NCBI GenBank assembly: GCA_023409835.1
Contig: JAEYQV010000110.1
Location: 1 to 12,641 of the forward strand
DNA length: 12,641 nucleotides
Source: Bacillota bacterium
GTDB taxonomy: Bacteria; Bacillota; Clostridia; Lachnospirales; Lachnospiraceae
Direction: 5' to 3'
Shown: positions 1-7,587 of the stretch, piece by piece
How positions within the stretch are numbered: the first letter of the stretch is position 1
Layout of the letters: the number at the start of each line of letters is the position of its first letter
Notes under the pieces: model-generated
Databases searched by the model: none
The model's input: the letters and a program-made list of their open reading frames with translations, nothing else
What the model was told of the DNA's origin: nothing
Program-made: the position numbers and the translations under genes

Positions 1-257
1 AGGTCGTTGCTACCGGCAGATCCGATTTCCCGAACCAGGTAAATAATGTGGTTGCCTTCCCCGGTATCTTTAAGGGAGCTTTAGAAGGCCGTGCTGTGCA
101 GATTACCGAAGAAATGAAGCTGGCTGCTGCGATAGCGATTGCCGGACTGGTGGAGGATGCCGACCTGAACGAGAATAATATTATGCCACAGCCCTTTGAT
201 CCCAGAGTTTGCAATGTGGTGAGCAATTCCGTAAAAGAATATATTCATCATATATAG
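1..257 (+). CDS. NAD-dependent malic enzyme, C-terminal end (partial)
   Basis: The reading frame is open from base 3 to a TAG at 255-257 and gives the last 84 residues. The 5' part lies outside the window. The start VVATGRSDFPNQVNN, followed by VVAFPGIFKGALE, the EEMKLAAAIAIA helix and a late PQPFDPRV segment, matches the C-terminal NAD-binding domain of bacterial malic enzymes (malate + NAD(P) to pyruvate + CO2 + NAD(P)H, cytoplasmic). TGRSDFPNQVNN is the conserved stretch lining the nucleotide pocket. An internal ATG at base 48 is not a start, because family homology continues upstream of it. The next gene begins 18 bp downstream on the same strand, so the two are probably co-transcribed. 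Cofactor preference (NAD or NADP) cannot be judged from this fragment. Confidence 0.9.
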   Translation, partial: VVATGRSDFPNQVNNVVAFPGIFKGALEGRAVQITEEMKLAAAIAIAGLVEDADLNENNIMPQPFDPRVCNVVSNSVKEYIHHI

Positions 258-275
258 AAAGGCAGCCAATGGTAC

Positions 276-1244
276 ATGCTTATGGAGGAGAATTACCGGA
301 CAACAAAAACCATGTGGGGTGATAAGCGATATCATTCTCTGGATTATGAGCTGAAGAGAACCTACGGCGGGAAGCTCTATAAGCTGAGCATTAACGGAGG
401 CATGAGCTGTCCGAACCGGGACGGCACCCTGGATACCCGAGGCTGTATCTTCTGTAGCGAGGGAGGTTCGGGGGATTTTGCTGCTGCATATCAATCTTCA
501 ATTACAGACCAGCTTGAGCACGCAAAGAAGCTGGTTTCCGGAAAGCTGTCCGGGAAGGAGGATATCCGGTATATTGCCTATTTTCAGGCTTATACTAACA
601 CCTATGCCCCCATCGATTATCTGGAGCGGATCTTTACCGAAGCTATCCATTACCCCGGTGTAGCGATTCTCTCCATCGCTACCCGACCGGATTGTTTAAA
701 CCGGGAGGTTTTGGCTCTGCTTGGTCGGTTGAATCAGATAAAACCCGTGTGGATTGAGCTGGGACTTCAGACAATCCACGCTGATACAGCAGAATTTATT
801 CGAAGGGGTTATTCTCTGGATATCTTTGAATCTGCAGTCAAGCAGCTGCATAAACTGGGAATTACAGTAATTGCACATACAATAATTGGCTTGCCAAAGG
901 AATCAAAACATGATATGTTAGAAACCATGAACTATATCGGTATGCTGCCCATACAGGGAATTAAACTGCAGCTGCTCCATGTATTAAAAGGAACTGACCT
1001 CGGCAAACTGTGGGAAGAGGGTGTCTTTACCGATACCCTTACTCTTTCGGAATATACCGAGCTCATTATATCCTGTCTGGAGGTTCTGCCGGGCGAGCTC
1101 GTGATACACAGAATTACCGGTGATGGTCCGAAGAAGCTATTACTGGCACCTCTTTGGAGTGCCGATAAGAAACATGTATTAAACAATATCCATAAGGAAA
1201 TGAAGCTTAAAAACACCTGGCAGGGTAAGTATTATAACCAATAA
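276..1244 (+). CDS. TIGR01212/YhcC-type radical SAM protein
   Basis: The product has 322 residues, the usual size for the TIGR01212 family of Elp3-like radical SAM proteins. The likely 4Fe-4S ligands are Cys45, Cys57 and Cys60 in SCPNRDGTLDTRGCIFC, a long-spaced CX11CXXC in place of the classical CX3CX2C. GCIFCSEGGSGDFA and AYFQAYTNTYAP are hallmarks of this family. The substrate is not established from sequence. The start is uncertain. ATG 276 and ATG 282 have only a distant AAAGG (258-262). Homologues often begin near MWGDKRYHSL, which would be ATG 312, but no ribosome binding site is correctly spaced for it (GGAGGAG at 284-290 is 21 nt away). The gene follows malic enzyme by 18 bp and precedes the DUF4364 gene by 12 bp, suggesting one operon. 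Confidence 0.9.
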   Translation: MLMEENYRTTKTMWGDKRYHSLDYELKRTYGGKLYKLSINGGMSCPNRDGTLDTRGCIFCSEGGSGDFAAAYQSSITDQLEHAKKLVSGKLSGKEDIRYIAYFQAYTNTYAPIDYLERIFTEAIHYPGVAILSIATRPDCLNREVLALLGRLNQIKPVWIELGLQTIHADTAEFIRRGYSLDIFESAVKQLHKLGITVIAHTIIGLPKESKHDMLETMNYIGMLPIQGIKLQLLHVLKGTDLGKLWEEGVFTDTLTLSEYTELIISCLEVLPGELVIHRITGDGPKKLLLAPLWSADKKHVLNNIHKEMKLKNTWQGKYYNQ

Positions 1245-1256
1245 GGAGGTACAACG

Positions 1257-1784
1257 ATGCAGTCCGATACCTTTATGCTATATAAACTGATGATACTTTA
1301 TATTCTGAGCAGAGTAAATTTCCCCCTGACAAATGCTCAACTAACAGCTTTCATCCTGGAGAAGGAATATACGAATTACTTTAATATCCAACGGGCTCTC
1401 TCAGAGCTAATTGATGATGCTTTCATCTCTGTGAGAACAATCCGCAACAGCTCCCTCTACCGTATCACTGATAGCGGAGCAGAGACTCTTCTGTTCTTCG
1501 ACAATTTGATTTCCTCCGGAATTAAAGAAGATATCGAAGCCTATCTGGCTATGAATAAATACGACCTTCAGGAAGAGGTTTCCACGACAGCGGATTTTTA
1601 CCAGGTAAAAAAAGGTGAATTTGCAGCTCATTTAAGCGTCACCGAACGGGAAACCCCAATTATCGATTTGACTCTGATTGTAACCTCGGAGGAAGAAGCG
1701 GCGAGAATCTGCAGCAATTGGAGGGAGAAAAGCTCCGAGGTATATACCTACCTGATGTCTTCCCTACTAGATAGCAAATTATGA
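1257..1784 (+). CDS. DUF4364 family protein
   Basis: This 175-residue protein resembles the clostridial DUF4364 family. The first ~75 residues are helical, with a winged-helix-like pattern: a helix MLYKLMILYILSRV, then NAQLTAFILEKEYTNYFNIQRALSELIDDAFI, then a wing-like stretch ending YRITDSGAETLLFF. TDSGAETL resembles the end of MarR/PadR-type wings. The C-terminal half is mixed alpha/beta of unknown role. A DNA-binding regulatory role is an inference from the N-terminal pattern. The start is well supported: AAGGAGGT (1243-1250) overlaps the upstream stop and lies 6 nt before the ATG. The stop is 1 bp from the convergent engB stop. Confidence 0.85.
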   Translation: MQSDTFMLYKLMILYILSRVNFPLTNAQLTAFILEKEYTNYFNIQRALSELIDDAFISVRTIRNSSLYRITDSGAETLLFFDNLISSGIKEDIEAYLAMNKYDLQEEVSTTADFYQVKKGEFAAHLSVTERETPIIDLTLIVTSEEEAARICSNWREKSSEVYTYLMSSLLDSKL

Positions 1785-1785
1785 T

Positions 1786-2397
1786 TTACTGATTGGTCTG
1801 CTCCTCCTGCTTCAGTCCGCAAAGCTCCTCGATACAATCCCATATCTCCTCCCGACCCTGCTTCGATAAAGCGGAGAATGGCAGCACCCTTGTTCCGGGA
1901 ACCACATTTAAACCTTCTTTTAACATCTTTATATGCTTATCCTTCTGGCTCCGATTGATTTTATCCAGCTTTGTAGCGATAATAATCGGATGGAAGCCTT
2001 GATAGATAATCCAGTCATACATACTTTTATCATTTGCCGAGGGTTCATGACGTATGTCCAGCAGTAGAAATACTATTTTCAACTGTCTGGACTTTTTTAA
2101 ATACTGTTCAATCATCTTGCCCCATTTTTCCTTCACCGCTATTGAAGCATTAGCATACCCATAGCCGGGAAGGTCTACGAAATACAGGGCATCATTAATA
2201 TTATAGAAGTTAATTGTTTGTGTTTTACCGGGCTGAGACGAGGTACGGGCAAGGGATTTCCGGTTCATAAGGGCATTAATCAGGGATGATTTACCCACGT
2301 TGGATTTACCGGCAAAGGCAATCTCCGGTTTATCATTCTCCGGTAGTGTGCTCGTAATTCCGCATACTGTTTCCAGATTACAGCTTTTTATTATCAT
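1786..2397 (-). CDS. engB: Ribosome biogenesis GTP-binding protein EngB/YsxC
   Basis: This 203-residue TRAFAC-class GTPase shows all the main G motifs: G1 GKSNVGKS (residues 30-37), G3 DLPG within DLPGYGYA (75-78), G4 TKLD (142-145) and a G5-like SALSKQG (175-181). YsxC/EngB proteins act in late assembly of the 50S ribosomal subunit in the cytoplasm and are usually essential in Firmicutes. The start is supported by AAGGAGGT placed 7 nt upstream. The gene is the last of the tig-clpP-clpX-engB run, separated from clpX by 219 bp of repeat-rich DNA. No hairpin terminator lies after the stop, which abuts the converging DUF4364 gene, so its transcript probably runs antisense into that gene. Confidence 0.97.
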   Translation of the reverse strand: MIIKSCNLETVCGITSTLPENDKPEIAFAGKSNVGKSSLINALMNRKSLARTSSQPGKTQTINFYNINDALYFVDLPGYGYANASIAVKEKWGKMIEQYLKKSRQLKIVFLLLDIRHEPSANDKSMYDWIIYQGFHPIIIATKLDKINRSQKDKHIKMLKEGLNVVPGTRVLPFSALSKQGREEIWDCIEELCGLKQEEQTNQ

Positions 2398-2432
2398 CTC
2401 TTGTACCTCCTTAATAGTCTGCTTAATATATG

Positions 2433-2547
2433 TTTATCGTTTCATACCGTACCGGTTCGCGTGCGCGTTCGCATATATGCAGGCAAGCTTGCAATGCTCA
2501 CCTTACTGTCGCGTATACAAGATGAAACGATAAATCGTTTCACTTGT
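2433..2547. repeat. Inverted-repeat intergenic element between clpX and engB
   Basis: A 13-bp sequence TTTATCGTTTCAT (2433-2445) recurs exactly as its reverse complement at 2522-2534. The right copy is itself half of a perfect palindrome, TGAAACGAT-AA-ATCGTTTCA (2523-2542), extended after a one-base bulge by ACAAG (2517-2521) pairing with CTTGT (2543-2547). The interior is GC- and CpG-richer than its surroundings and carries further small palindromes, GCATATATGC (2471-2480) and GCAAGCTTGC (about 2483-2492). This architecture resembles a small non-autonomous element (MITE) or a dispersed intergenic repeat. No second copy exists in this window, so mobility is unproven. It could also be folded mRNA in the clpX-engB transcript. 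Confidence 0.5.
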
Positions 2548-2556
2548 CATGAATAA

Positions 2557-2580
2557 TGGGGGCTGCAGCTGCAACCCCCA
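2557..2580 (-). terminator. Candidate hairpin terminator or attenuator after clpX
   Basis: A strong stem pairs TGGGGG (2557-2562) with CCCCCA (2575-2580). One C/A mismatch separates it from an inner TGCAG/CTGCA palindrome. On the minus strand, 37 nt beyond the clpX stop, the stem is followed by TTATTCAT, a poor U-tract. It may be a weak terminator, or an RNA-stabilising hairpin allowing partial read-through to engB. Confidence 0.5.
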
Positions 2581-2616
2581 AAGTATTTTATGATTATTCC
2601 AATTACCAAAGCAGAA

Positions 2617-3912
2617 TTATGCAATCTCATCCTTACTCTTCTTTGAGGAGCGCTTCGTAATCGGCTTCCTGGCAACATTCTCCTCCGAGAGCTCGAGTCT
2701 CGGTTTCTCTTCGCCAAGTACCGCTTCCTTCGTTATGATGCATTTGACCGCCCTCATATCGGAAGGAATATTATACATGGAATCCATCATTACGGATTCC
2801 ATAATGGCACGTAGTCCTCTGGCTCCGATTTTTCTCTTAAAGCTCTGTTTTGCGATCTCTTCCAGTGCACCCTCTTCAAATACAAGCTCTACTCCGTCCA
2901 GTTCAAACAGCTTCTTATACTGCTTGGTTATGGCATTCTTGGGCTCGGTCAGAATCTTAATCAGTGCCCCTTCATCCAGAGCATCCAGAGCCACACATAC
3001 CGGAACTCTGCCGACGAATTCGGGAATAAGACCAAACTTAATGAGATCCTGAGGCATTACCTGACGGAACAGCTCACCAACATTTGTCTTATTCTTCTCC
3101 ATAATCAATGCATTGAAGCCGATTGTCTTCTGTCCGATTCGGGACTCGATAATCTTCTCAAGGCCATCAAAGGCACCACCACAGATAAATAGTATATTGG
3201 TCGTATCAATCTGGATGAATTCCTGGTGGGGATGCTTTCTTCCGCCCTGAGGGGGAACAGAGGCAACGGTACCCTCCAAAATCTTCAACAGGGCCTGCTG
3301 GACTCCTTCACCGGATACATCTCTGGTGATGGAGGTATTCTCGGATTTTCTGGTAATCTTATCAATCTCATCGATATAGATGATCCCATGCTCCGCCCGT
3401 TCAATATCAAAATCAGCTGCCTGAATGAGCTTCAGAAGTATATTTTCAACGTCCTCACCAACATAACCGGCTTCGGTTAAAGCCGTCGCATCTGCAATGG
3501 CAAACGGAACATTAAGTAATTTCGCTAATGTTTGTGCCAGATATGTCTTACCGGAGCCTGTCGGCCCGATCATCAGGATATTGCTCTTCTGTAGCTCAAC
3601 GTCCAGATCCTTCTCAGCCAGCACTCTCTTATAATGATTATAAACCGAAACGGAAAGAACCTTCTTCGCCTCTTCCTGGCCGATTACATGTTGGTCCAGA
3701 AAATTCTTAATTTCAACCGGTTTCATCAGATTAATATCCGAATTGGAGGCCGTTTCTCCATCAAACTCTTCTTCAATAATTTCACTGCAGATCTCGATAC
3801 ACTCATCGCAGATATAAACGCCCGGTCCAGCAATCAATTTTCTGACCTGATCCTGTGTCTTGTTACAAAAGGAACATCTCAGTTGCTTTCTGTCATCTAC
3901 TTTTCCTGCCAT
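2617..3912 (-). CDS. clpX: ATP-dependent Clp protease, ATP-binding subunit ClpX
   Basis: This 431-residue AAA+ unfoldase recognises, unfolds and threads substrates into ClpP. The N-terminal C4 zinc-binding domain uses Cys13, Cys16, Cys35 and Cys38. Walker A GPTGSGKT is at 116-123, the pore-1 loop GYVG at 149-152, Walker B IIYIDEID at 177-184, the RKH pore loop at 225-227, and the IGF tripeptide that docks on ClpP at 264-266. GARGLRAI near the C-terminus fits sensor 2. The C-terminal tail is basic (KRSSKKSK). The start has GAGGTGA about 8 nt upstream. It lies 45 bp after clpP on the same strand, with no terminator between, so it is co-transcribed. It appears complete and intact. Confidence 0.98.
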   Translation of the reverse strand: MAGKVDDRKQLRCSFCNKTQDQVRKLIAGPGVYICDECIEICSEIIEEEFDGETASNSDINLMKPVEIKNFLDQHVIGQEEAKKVLSVSVYNHYKRVLAEKDLDVELQKSNILMIGPTGSGKTYLAQTLAKLLNVPFAIADATALTEAGYVGEDVENILLKLIQAADFDIERAEHGIIYIDEIDKITRKSENTSITRDVSGEGVQQALLKILEGTVASVPPQGGRKHPHQEFIQIDTTNILFICGGAFDGLEKIIESRIGQKTIGFNALIMEKNKTNVGELFRQVMPQDLIKFGLIPEFVGRVPVCVALDALDEGALIKILTEPKNAITKQYKKLFELDGVELVFEEGALEEIAKQSFKRKIGARGLRAIMESVMMDSMYNIPSDMRAVKCIITKEAVLGEEKPRLELSEENVARKPITKRSSKKSKDEIA

Positions 3913-3957
3913 TGCCTAATCACCTCATTCTCTCTGTAGTGCAAAGCAAACCGACAT

Positions 3958-4539
3958 TTATCTATGATTTAATATTCCATCGATGATACCGTATTCCTTA
4001 GCTTCTTCCGCCATCATATAGAAATCTCTTTCCGTATCGACTTCAATTACTTCCAGAGGTTTTCCGGTGTTCTTTGCAAGTATTTCATTCAATCTTTTTC
4101 TGGTCTTAATAATATTATCTGCAACAATCTTAATATCTGTTGCCTGGCCCCTCGCACCACCGGAGGGCTGATGGATCATAATCTCGGAATTCGGAAGTGC
4201 GAATCTCTTGCCCTTCGTGCCGCCTGACAGCAGGAATGCTCCCATGCTAGCAGCCATACCGATACAGATGGTGGACACATCACTCTTAATATAATTCATG
4301 GTATCGTAAATCGCCATACCGGCTGTTACGGAGCCGCCGGGGCTGTTAATATAGAAGTTAATATCCTTACCGGGATCCTCTGCTTCTAAGAACAGCATCT
4401 GTGCAACGATTAAGCTTGCCGTTACATCGTTCACTTCTTCTCCTAAGAATATAATCCTGTCTTTTAATAATCTGGAGTAAATATCGTAGCTTCTCTCGCC
4501 ACGGCTGGTTTGCTCTATGACATAAGGTACTAAACTCAT
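3958..4539 (-). CDS. clpP: ATP-dependent Clp protease proteolytic subunit ClpP
   Basis: This 193-residue serine peptidase (family S14) forms the tetradecameric chamber partnered by ClpX. The catalytic triad is visible at canonical positions: Ser98 in GMAASMGA, His123 in EIMIHQPSGG and Asp172 in DTERDF. The oxyanion and substrate-binding strand INSPGGSVTAG (residues 64-74) is conserved. The N-terminus MSLVPYVIEQTSRGERSYDIYSR is of the usual type, with processing likely within the first dozen residues. AAGGAGG lies about 8 nt before the ATG. It is placed 58 bp after tig and 45 bp before clpX in one apparent operon. No CtsR-type heptad operator is evident in the adjoining gaps, so control probably comes from the promoter upstream of tig. 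Confidence 0.98.
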   Translation of the reverse strand: MSLVPYVIEQTSRGERSYDIYSRLLKDRIIFLGEEVNDVTASLIVAQMLFLEAEDPGKDINFYINSPGGSVTAGMAIYDTMNYIKSDVSTICIGMAASMGAFLLSGGTKGKRFALPNSEIMIHQPSGGARGQATDIKIVADNIIKTRKRLNEILAKNTGKPLEVIEVDTERDFYMMAEEAKEYGIIDGILNHR

Positions 4540-4597
4540 CTTAATTTCCTCCTTCTTTCAATCTGTAGTATATCCGTTAATTTCGGAATTCTTCTGA

Positions 4598-5884
4598 TTA
4601 AACTTCCTTAGCTGCAGCAACTACTAAGTCAACCGCTTTCTGTACTGCAATGTCAGCCTTGATCTGTTCCTTCTCCTTATCACCGATCAGCTCCTTCAGC
4701 TTATCGGCTTCCATCTGATAAGCAGTAGCCATCTCGGTAAGCTCCTTCTCTAACTCTTCCTCGGAAACCTCAATGTTCTCTGTCTTTGCTACTGCCTCAA
4801 GTACAAGTCTCGTCTGGATTCTCTTGACTGCCTGCGGCTTTAAGCTATCGAAGAATTTCTTCGCATCCATGCCGGTATACTGGAAATACTGCTCGAGAGA
4901 CAGGCCCTGATACTTCATTCTCTGGGCAAAGTCCTCAGCAATCTGATTCGCCTGAGCCTCAATCATCGGTTCGGGAATATCCATGGTTGCATTCTCAATG
5001 ATCTTATCTACAATTTCGTTTTCCTTCGCTGTCTTTAATTCTTTCTCTTTATTTTCCTTTATTGTAGCCTTGATGTTTTCCTTGTATTCATCCAGAGTAT
5101 CAAATTCTGAAACATCCTGAGCAAAATCATCATCCAGCTCCGGAAGCTCCTTCCGTTTGATTTCCTTTACCTTAACCTTGAAAAGAGCAGGCTTTCCGGC
5201 AAGCTCCTTCGCCTGATACTCCTCCGGGAAGGTAACATTAACATCAACCTCGTCACCGGTCATCTTACCGATTAACTGATCTTCAAATGTATCAATGAAG
5301 GAGTGGGAACCGATCGTGAGGGAATAATCCTCTCCTTTTCCTCCTTCAAATGCCTTATCATCAACAAAGCCTTCAAAGTCGATAACAGCGATATCACCGG
5401 ACTCTACTGCCCTGTCATCTACGGTAATCATCCTGGAATTCTGGTCACGCTCCTTGTTGATCTGAGCCATGATCTCGTCTTCCGTTACCTCTGCCTCCTT
5501 CTTGGCAACCTCTATTTCCTTATATGCGCCTAAGGTAACCTCCGGCTTAAGAGCTACTTCTGCGGTAAAGATAAAGGGCTTGCCCTTCTCAATCTGAACT
5601 ACATCAATATCCGGTCTGGATACGATATCAAGTCCGCTCTCATTTGCTGCCTTCTCATATGCCTCGGGGATGATCTCATTGGCTGCATCCTCATAAAATA
5701 TACTTACACCATACATCTTCTCGATAATAGAACGGGGTGCTTTCCCCTTACGGAAGCCTTGTACATTGATCTTATTCCTATTTTTAAGATATGCCTTTTC
5801 AATTGCACTCTCAAAATCTTCAGCGGAAGCCTCTATCGTAAGCTTTGCCATATTCTTACCTGTTTTTTCAATCTGTAAACTCAT
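4598..5884 (-). CDS. tig: Trigger factor, ribosome-associated chaperone and peptidyl-prolyl isomerase
   Basis: The 428 residues match the full-length trigger factor architecture. The N-terminal ribosome-binding domain carries the signature GFRKGKAP (43-50), which docks on ribosomal protein L23 near the exit tunnel. An FKBP-type isomerase domain spans roughly residues 150-245, including GDIAVIDFEGFVDD and the later VNVTFPEEYQAKELAGKPALFKV. The remaining, mostly helical C-terminal region forms the chaperone arms and is rich in Lys and Glu. AAGGAGG lies about 6 nt before the start. It is the first gene of the tig-clpP-clpX transcript, behind a clear promoter (6043-6071) and a leader of about 150 nt with strong secondary structure. 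Confidence 0.98.
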   Translation of the reverse strand: MSLQIEKTGKNMAKLTIEASAEDFESAIEKAYLKNRNKINVQGFRKGKAPRSIIEKMYGVSIFYEDAANEIIPEAYEKAANESGLDIVSRPDIDVVQIEKGKPFIFTAEVALKPEVTLGAYKEIEVAKKEAEVTEDEIMAQINKERDQNSRMITVDDRAVESGDIAVIDFEGFVDDKAFEGGKGEDYSLTIGSHSFIDTFEDQLIGKMTGDEVDVNVTFPEEYQAKELAGKPALFKVKVKEIKRKELPELDDDFAQDVSEFDTLDEYKENIKATIKENKEKELKTAKENEIVDKIIENATMDIPEPMIEAQANQIAEDFAQRMKYQGLSLEQYFQYTGMDAKKFFDSLKPQAVKRIQTRLVLEAVAKTENIEVSEEELEKELTEMATAYQMEADKLKELIGDKEKEQIKADIAVQKAVDLVVAAAKEV

Positions 5885-5925
5885 ATTATTTCCTCCTTGT
5901 TTTATGTACCTCGTCTTTTACTGGT

Positions 5926-5982
5926 GTTTCCCTTATGAAAGGAAAAACTCGATGGAGCCTTTCCACGGAAATTCCCGGAGTT
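5926..5982 (-). promoter_or_regulatory. Structured 5' leader of the tig operon (three-way junction plus hairpin)
   Basis: Read on the minus strand, AACTC (5982-5978) pairs with GAGTT (5950-5946). The space between them is filled by CGGGAATTTCCG (a hairpin with a 4-bp stem including one G-U), then TGGA-AAGGC-TCCA (4 bp), then TC. This gives a nearly unpaired-free three-way junction of 37 nt. A second hairpin follows directly: TTTCCTT, a TCAT loop, then AAGGGAA (7 bp with one U-G). It lies about 40 nt before the tig ribosome binding site and 60-90 nt after the predicted transcription start. I cannot assign it to a known riboswitch or leader class. The individual stems are short. Confidence 0.4.
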
Positions 5983-6042
5983 GTGGGGCAAAAACCTATG
6001 AAGTACACTCTGTCTGAATTTTTGACATTTTGAGATTAGTAT

Positions 6043-6071
6043 ATTATAACATAGTCCTTCTGTAAATACAA
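6043..6071 (-). promoter_or_regulatory. SigA-type promoter of the tig-clpP-clpX operon
   Basis: On the minus strand, TTGTAT (6071-6066) is followed by a 17-bp spacer and a perfect -10 TATAAT (6048-6043). An extended -10 TG sits one base upstream (TGTTATAAT). The predicted start near 6036 would leave a leader of about 150 nt. No obvious terminator separates this promoter from the glmM stop; the only hairpin there is a weak 6-bp stem (6094-6111) lacking a U-tract. Confidence 0.7.
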
Positions 6072-6121
6072 ATTTATTTCTTACGCAGAATCAGCCATGT
6101 CAAATCATAGCGAATATCAGC

Positions 6122-7471
6122 TTAATTCGCTTTCATATGTCCTCGTTCCTGCATCACTGCAATGATTCTATCAACAGAGGCTTCACAGAGTTGATCCGTC
6201 TTGGCTTCTGCCATTACACGTACCACCGGCTCCGTACCGCTCTCCCGAACCAGAATCCGTCCCTCTGAACCAAGCTCTGACTCAACCTGACGGATGATCT
6301 CCTTTACAGCTTCGTCATCTTTCACTGCTTTCTTATTCTTTACCTTTACGTTCTTCATCAGCTGGGGAAATATTGTTACTTCCTTATGCAGCTCTGACAG
6401 CTTTGCTTTGCTCTCCAGCATTACCTCCATCAGCTTTAAGGAAGTAAGAATTCCGTCGCCGGTAGTAGCAAGCTTGCTGAAAATGATATGTCCTGACTGT
6501 TCACCACCGATGGAATGGCCATTGGCCAGCATATTCTCATATACATATTTGTCTCCGACTGAGGTTTTCTCATACCTGATTCCCTTGCGATCGAGGGCCT
6601 GATATAGTCCCAGGTTGGACATGATCGTGGTAACAATCGTATTATTTGCCAGATCCCCGTGCTCCTTCATATACACTCCGCACAGGTACATAATCAAATC
6701 CCCATCTATAATATTGCCCATATCATCCACTGCCAAACATCGATCTGCATCTCCGTCATATGCAAATCCGGCATCCAGTTTATTTTCAACTACAAATTGC
6801 TGTAACGCATTGATATGGGTTGAGCCGCAGTCTTTATTAATATTTATTCCGTTCGGTTCACTGTTGATGACGTAAGTCTTTGCTCCAAGAGCATCAAAGA
6901 CACCTTTGGCAACCGTCGTAGCAGAACCGTTAGCAAGATCCAAACCGATTCTCATATCCTTAAAGGATCTGGTGGCCAGAGAAATTAGATAGCCGATATA
7001 CCGGTTTCTTCCGATTGCATAGTCAACTGTCCTTCCGATATTCTCCCTGGTAGCTAAGGGAAGGTCATCGATTTCACTGTCTATGTATTCCTCAATCAGA
7101 TTTTCCACATCTGCCTCAAGCTTAAATCCGCTACTGTTAATGATCTTTATTCCGTTATCGAAATACGGATTATGGCTGGCTGATATCATGATACCGCAAT
7201 CAAAGCCTTCCGTTCTTACCACATGTGATATGCTGGGAGTGGGAGTAACATGGAGAAGATAAACATCTGCACCGCTGGCTGTTAAGCCTGCCACCAGAGA
7301 ATATTCAAACATATAACTGGATCGCCTGGTATCCTTACCAATCACGATTTTCGCTTTATGATTCTTCCCATAATAATGTCCAAGAAATCTACCTACTTTA
7401 TAAGCATGCATCACAGTAAGATTAACATTTGCTTCCCCTCGAAAACCATCCGTACCGAAATATTTTCCCAT
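6122..7471 (-). CDS. glmM: Phosphoglucosamine mutase GlmM
   Basis: This 449-residue alpha-D-phosphohexomutase converts glucosamine-6-phosphate to glucosamine-1-phosphate, a cytoplasmic step towards UDP-GlcNAc and peptidoglycan. The N-terminus GKYFGTDGFRGEAN is the GlmM type. The phosphoserine loop is SASHNP with Ser99 as the expected phosphorylated residue. The magnesium loop is DGDADR (239-244), the sugar-specificity loop GGEQSG (322-327) and the phosphate loop RESGTEP (409-415). These four loops and the length are all intact. GAAAGGA lies about 9-10 nt before the ATG. The gene stands between a spore-protein gene and tig. The cdaA, ybbR and glmS genes that often accompany glmM in Firmicutes are not in this window. 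Confidence 0.97.
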   Translation of the reverse strand: MGKYFGTDGFRGEANVNLTVMHAYKVGRFLGHYYGKNHKAKIVIGKDTRRSSYMFEYSLVAGLTASGADVYLLHVTPTPSISHVVRTEGFDCGIMISASHNPYFDNGIKIINSSGFKLEADVENLIEEYIDSEIDDLPLATRENIGRTVDYAIGRNRYIGYLISLATRSFKDMRIGLDLANGSATTVAKGVFDALGAKTYVINSEPNGININKDCGSTHINALQQFVVENKLDAGFAYDGDADRCLAVDDMGNIIDGDLIMYLCGVYMKEHGDLANNTIVTTIMSNLGLYQALDRKGIRYEKTSVGDKYVYENMLANGHSIGGEQSGHIIFSKLATTGDGILTSLKLMEVMLESKAKLSELHKEVTIFPQLMKNVKVKNKKAVKDDEAVKEIIRQVESELGSEGRILVRESGTEPVVRVMAEAKTDQLCEASVDRIIAVMQERGHMKAN

Positions 7472-7557
7472 ATTAATTAAGTCCTTTCTTAATATATAAT
7501 TACCATCGGCTTACCTTAGCATTCTTTATTAATATATGCCGTTACAGGCTTTAAATA

Positions 7558-7587
7558 ATACTAAACCCTATCTATGAAAAGCTGCAA
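7558..7587 (-). promoter_or_regulatory. Possible glmM promoter
   Basis: On the minus strand, TTGCAG (7587-7582) and TAGTAT (7563-7558) are separated by 18 bp, in the 255-bp gap between the SASP stop and the glmM start. The match is only moderate (4 of 6 in each box). The leader would be about 80 nt. The SASP terminator just upstream makes a separate glmM promoter necessary, but other AT-rich placements in this gap are possible. Confidence 0.35.

Noticed and set aside
81..494. A 137-codon minus-strand frame across the malic enzyme and radical SAM genes
   Set aside because: It overlaps two clear conserved genes on the other strand and has no family resemblance.
6094..6111. GCCATG-TCAAAT-CATAGC hairpin after glmM as a terminator
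   Set aside because: Only 6 bp with one wobble and no following T-run; too weak to call a terminator.
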